Source: Microbacterium sp. HD4P20
GTDB taxonomy: Bacteria > Actinomycetota > Actinomycetes > Actinomycetales > Microbacteriaceae
Direction of reading: 5' to 3'
Assembly: GCF_019449275.2 (NCBI RefSeq)
Contig: NZ_JAHZQZ020000020.1
Span: 88,255-152,254, forward strand
Length of the DNA: 64,000 nucleotides
Position 1 is the stretch's first letter. Each line of letters begins with the position of its first letter. The notes below the pieces were generated by a model. The model was given only the letters and a program-made list of their open reading frames with translations. It had not been told where the DNA came from and ran no database searches. Made by a program: the position numbers and the translations under genes. Shown here one piece after another: positions 62,541 through 64,000 of this stretch.

Positions 62541-62556
62541 TGGCAAACGTTGTCCA
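62541..62556. promoter_or_regulatory. LacI-type operator before the sugar-binding lipoprotein gene
   Basis: TGGCAAACGTTGTCCA is a near-perfect palindrome around a central CG, the shape of LacI-family operators. It lies 57 bp upstream of the next start, in the expected promoter region, and directly behind the LacI-type gene. Confidence 0.7.
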
Positions 62557-62612
62557 CTTTGAGGTACGCTCGCCCGGACGGAATCATTCCGGCACGAATC
62601 AAGGGAGATCAC

Positions 62613-63983
62613 ATGCACGACGCAACGACGCGGGCAGGTGTGCGCGCCCGGACCGGCCGCCGCCCGGCCTGGATCCTCGGGGCCGCCGGCTTCGCCGCCG
62701 CGAGCCTGGCGCTCGCCGGCTGCGCAGGCCCGAGCAGCGGAGGCGAAGGCGACGCCGCCACCGAGAAGACGACGATCCGCTTCCTCTACGCCACCGGCGA
62801 CGACACCTGGAACTCGGTGGTCGAGTCCGTCGTCGACTCGTTCAACGAGCAGAGCGAGACCACGACCGTCCAGCTCGACCCGCTTCCCGCGGGCAGCGAC
62901 TACGCGACGGCCCTGAAGACGATGGATGCCACGGGCAACTGGCCGGCCGTGGTCGACATGCGCGACACCCTGACCTACGTCGGCGCGGGCAAGCTCGCTC
63001 CGATCCCCGACTCGGTGACCGAGCTGATCGATCCCGAGGCGGTCGGCACCGCCTCGGACGGGAACGTCTACACCGTGCCGTACAGCGCGCTCAACGGCGA
63101 GATCGGCCTGAATGTCGTCTACAACAAGGACTACTTCGAAGAGAACGACCTCGAAGTGCCCGAGACGTACCAGGACTTCCTCGAGCTGATGGACGACATC
63201 AAGGCGAACGGCCAGGCGCCGCTGGCGACCGCCGCGGCCGAGGTGTGGCCCAGCGATCAGCTGTGGAAGCAGCTCGCCGCACCGTACTTCGCCGAGTGGA
63301 GTGACGAGGGCGGGTTCTGGAACGCTGCGGCCGCCGGCGAGGCGACGATCGAAGACCTGCGTGAGCCGTTGCAGGAGCTGGTCGACATCACGAACGAGTA
63401 CGTCCTGGAGGGGTGGCAGTCCACCGCCGACGCGCAGACCACCACGCTACTGGTGAACGACATGGCCGTCATGGCCACCTCGTCGGCCGGCATCGGTCGC
63501 CTCAACGACATCAACAAGGTCGACCCCGAGTTCAACGCCGGGCTGTTCATCGTTCCCGACGAGGATGGCGCGATCAACGTGCTGAAGAACGCCGTGAACG
63601 GCGACACCGCCGGTGGACTGGCGATCTCGGCACAGGCCGCGGAGGACGAGGCGCAGCTCGCGTCGGCGACGGAGTTCCTCGAGTTCTTCTATGAGGTCGA
63701 CACCGCCAACCTGATGGAGGAGAACGGCTGGCTCGCCCCCAACATCGTCGCCGCCGACGAGATCGAGCGCAACACGTCGATCCCGGGGGCCGAGGACTAC
63801 TTCGGGCTGCTGGAGAACCCGAACCTGGTCTGGTACGAGAACGTGTCGGAACTGACGACGTTCAGCGCGTTCAACACGTTCTTCCGCCAGGCGCGCATCG
63901 AGCTGCAGGACGGCCAGAGCTCGCTCGACGACACGATCGCGAAGGTCCAGGCCGAGTTCGACAAGACGGTCGCCGCGGGCTGA
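62613..63983 (+). CDS. ABC-transporter sugar-binding lipoprotein
   Basis: The 456-residue precursor (AAGGGAG upstream of ATG 62613) has a basic start, hydrophobic helix and lipobox LALAGC (Cys about 36), then a family-1 solute-binding domain: IRFLYATGDDTWNSVVESVV, VYNKDYFEENDLEVPETYQDF and FRQARIELQDGQSSLDDTI. It binds an oligosaccharide or sugar outside the cell; the permease genes would lie beyond the window. The operator at 62541 suggests LacI-type control. Confidence 0.94.
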   Translation: MHDATTRAGVRARTGRRPAWILGAAGFAAASLALAGCAGPSSGGEGDAATEKTTIRFLYATGDDTWNSVVESVVDSFNEQSETTTVQLDPLPAGSDYATALKTMDATGNWPAVVDMRDTLTYVGAGKLAPIPDSVTELIDPEAVGTASDGNVYTVPYSALNGEIGLNVVYNKDYFEENDLEVPETYQDFLELMDDIKANGQAPLATAAAEVWPSDQLWKQLAAPYFAEWSDEGGFWNAAAAGEATIEDLREPLQELVDITNEYVLEGWQSTADAQTTTLLVNDMAVMATSSAGIGRLNDINKVDPEFNAGLFIVPDEDGAINVLKNAVNGDTAGGLAISAQAAEDEAQLASATEFLEFFYEVDTANLMEENGWLAPNIVAADEIERNTSIPGAEDYFGLLENPNLVWYENVSELTTFSAFNTFFRQARIELQDGQSSLDDTIAKVQAEFDKTVAAG

Positions 63984-64000
63984 CCGAACCGGGCGCGGTG

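Overview
The window looks like the chromosome of a high-GC actinobacterium, most likely a Microbacteriaceae member close to Microbacterium. The reasons are the many GTG starts, stop/start overlaps of the GTGA, ATGA and TGATG type, the rplM-rpsI-glmM order, LPXTG-type surface proteins, a DUF222/HNH protein, and the constant use of the words GGATGC/GCATCC. I see no rRNA, tRNA, CRISPR array, integrase or transposase. The assignment to a family is inference.

Left edge (1-4.6 kb): the 5' part of a large uncharacterised minus-strand protein with an arginine/glutamate/threonine-rich block, an ATPase of the DUF234 type behind a probably leaderless promoter covered by repeated palindromes, and a small membrane protein.

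Polysaccharide locus (about 5-31 kb): ugd, a GDP-sugar-type Nudix protein, fcl and gmd make UDP-glucuronate and GDP-fucose. Four GT4-like glycosyltransferases, a Wzx-like flippase, a Wzy-like polymerase, a polyprenyl-phosphate sugar-1-phosphate transferase, a Wzc/CpsD-type tyrosine kinase and a low-molecular-weight tyrosine phosphatase complete a Wzx/Wzy-type pathway. Interleaved are two sulfotransferases and the genes that make PAPS (cysD, cysN, a cysC fused to a vestigial ATP-sulfurylase-like domain) and dispose of PAP (cysQ), plus a TauE/SafE-type anion permease. No sulfate-reduction genes (cysH, sulfite reductase) accompany them. The simplest reading is a locus for a sulfated, probably fucose-containing extracellular polysaccharide. 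I regard this as the most interesting system in the window.

Middle (31-42 kb): two CPBP membrane proteins flank an LPXTG surface protein; then a DUF222/HNH protein, a large LuxR-type regulator, and a tightly overlapping minus-strand operon of a beta-helix lipoprotein, a second lipoprotein, a Tat-exported DyP peroxidase and an MFS transporter.

Right part (42-64 kb): a 2300-residue repetitive surface protein with a sortase-like tail; the housekeeping genes rplM, rpsI and glmM; an operon with a SipW-type signal peptidase and three exported surface proteins; a single-pass protein with a Pro/Glu/Gln tail; a DUF1330-like protein; a truncated dihydrofolate-reductase-like gene next to an MFS gene; a universal stress protein; and a LacI-type regulator next to a sugar-binding lipoprotein with a matching palindromic operator. 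A short hairpin-forming dispersed repeat occurs six times, two of them inside coding sequences.
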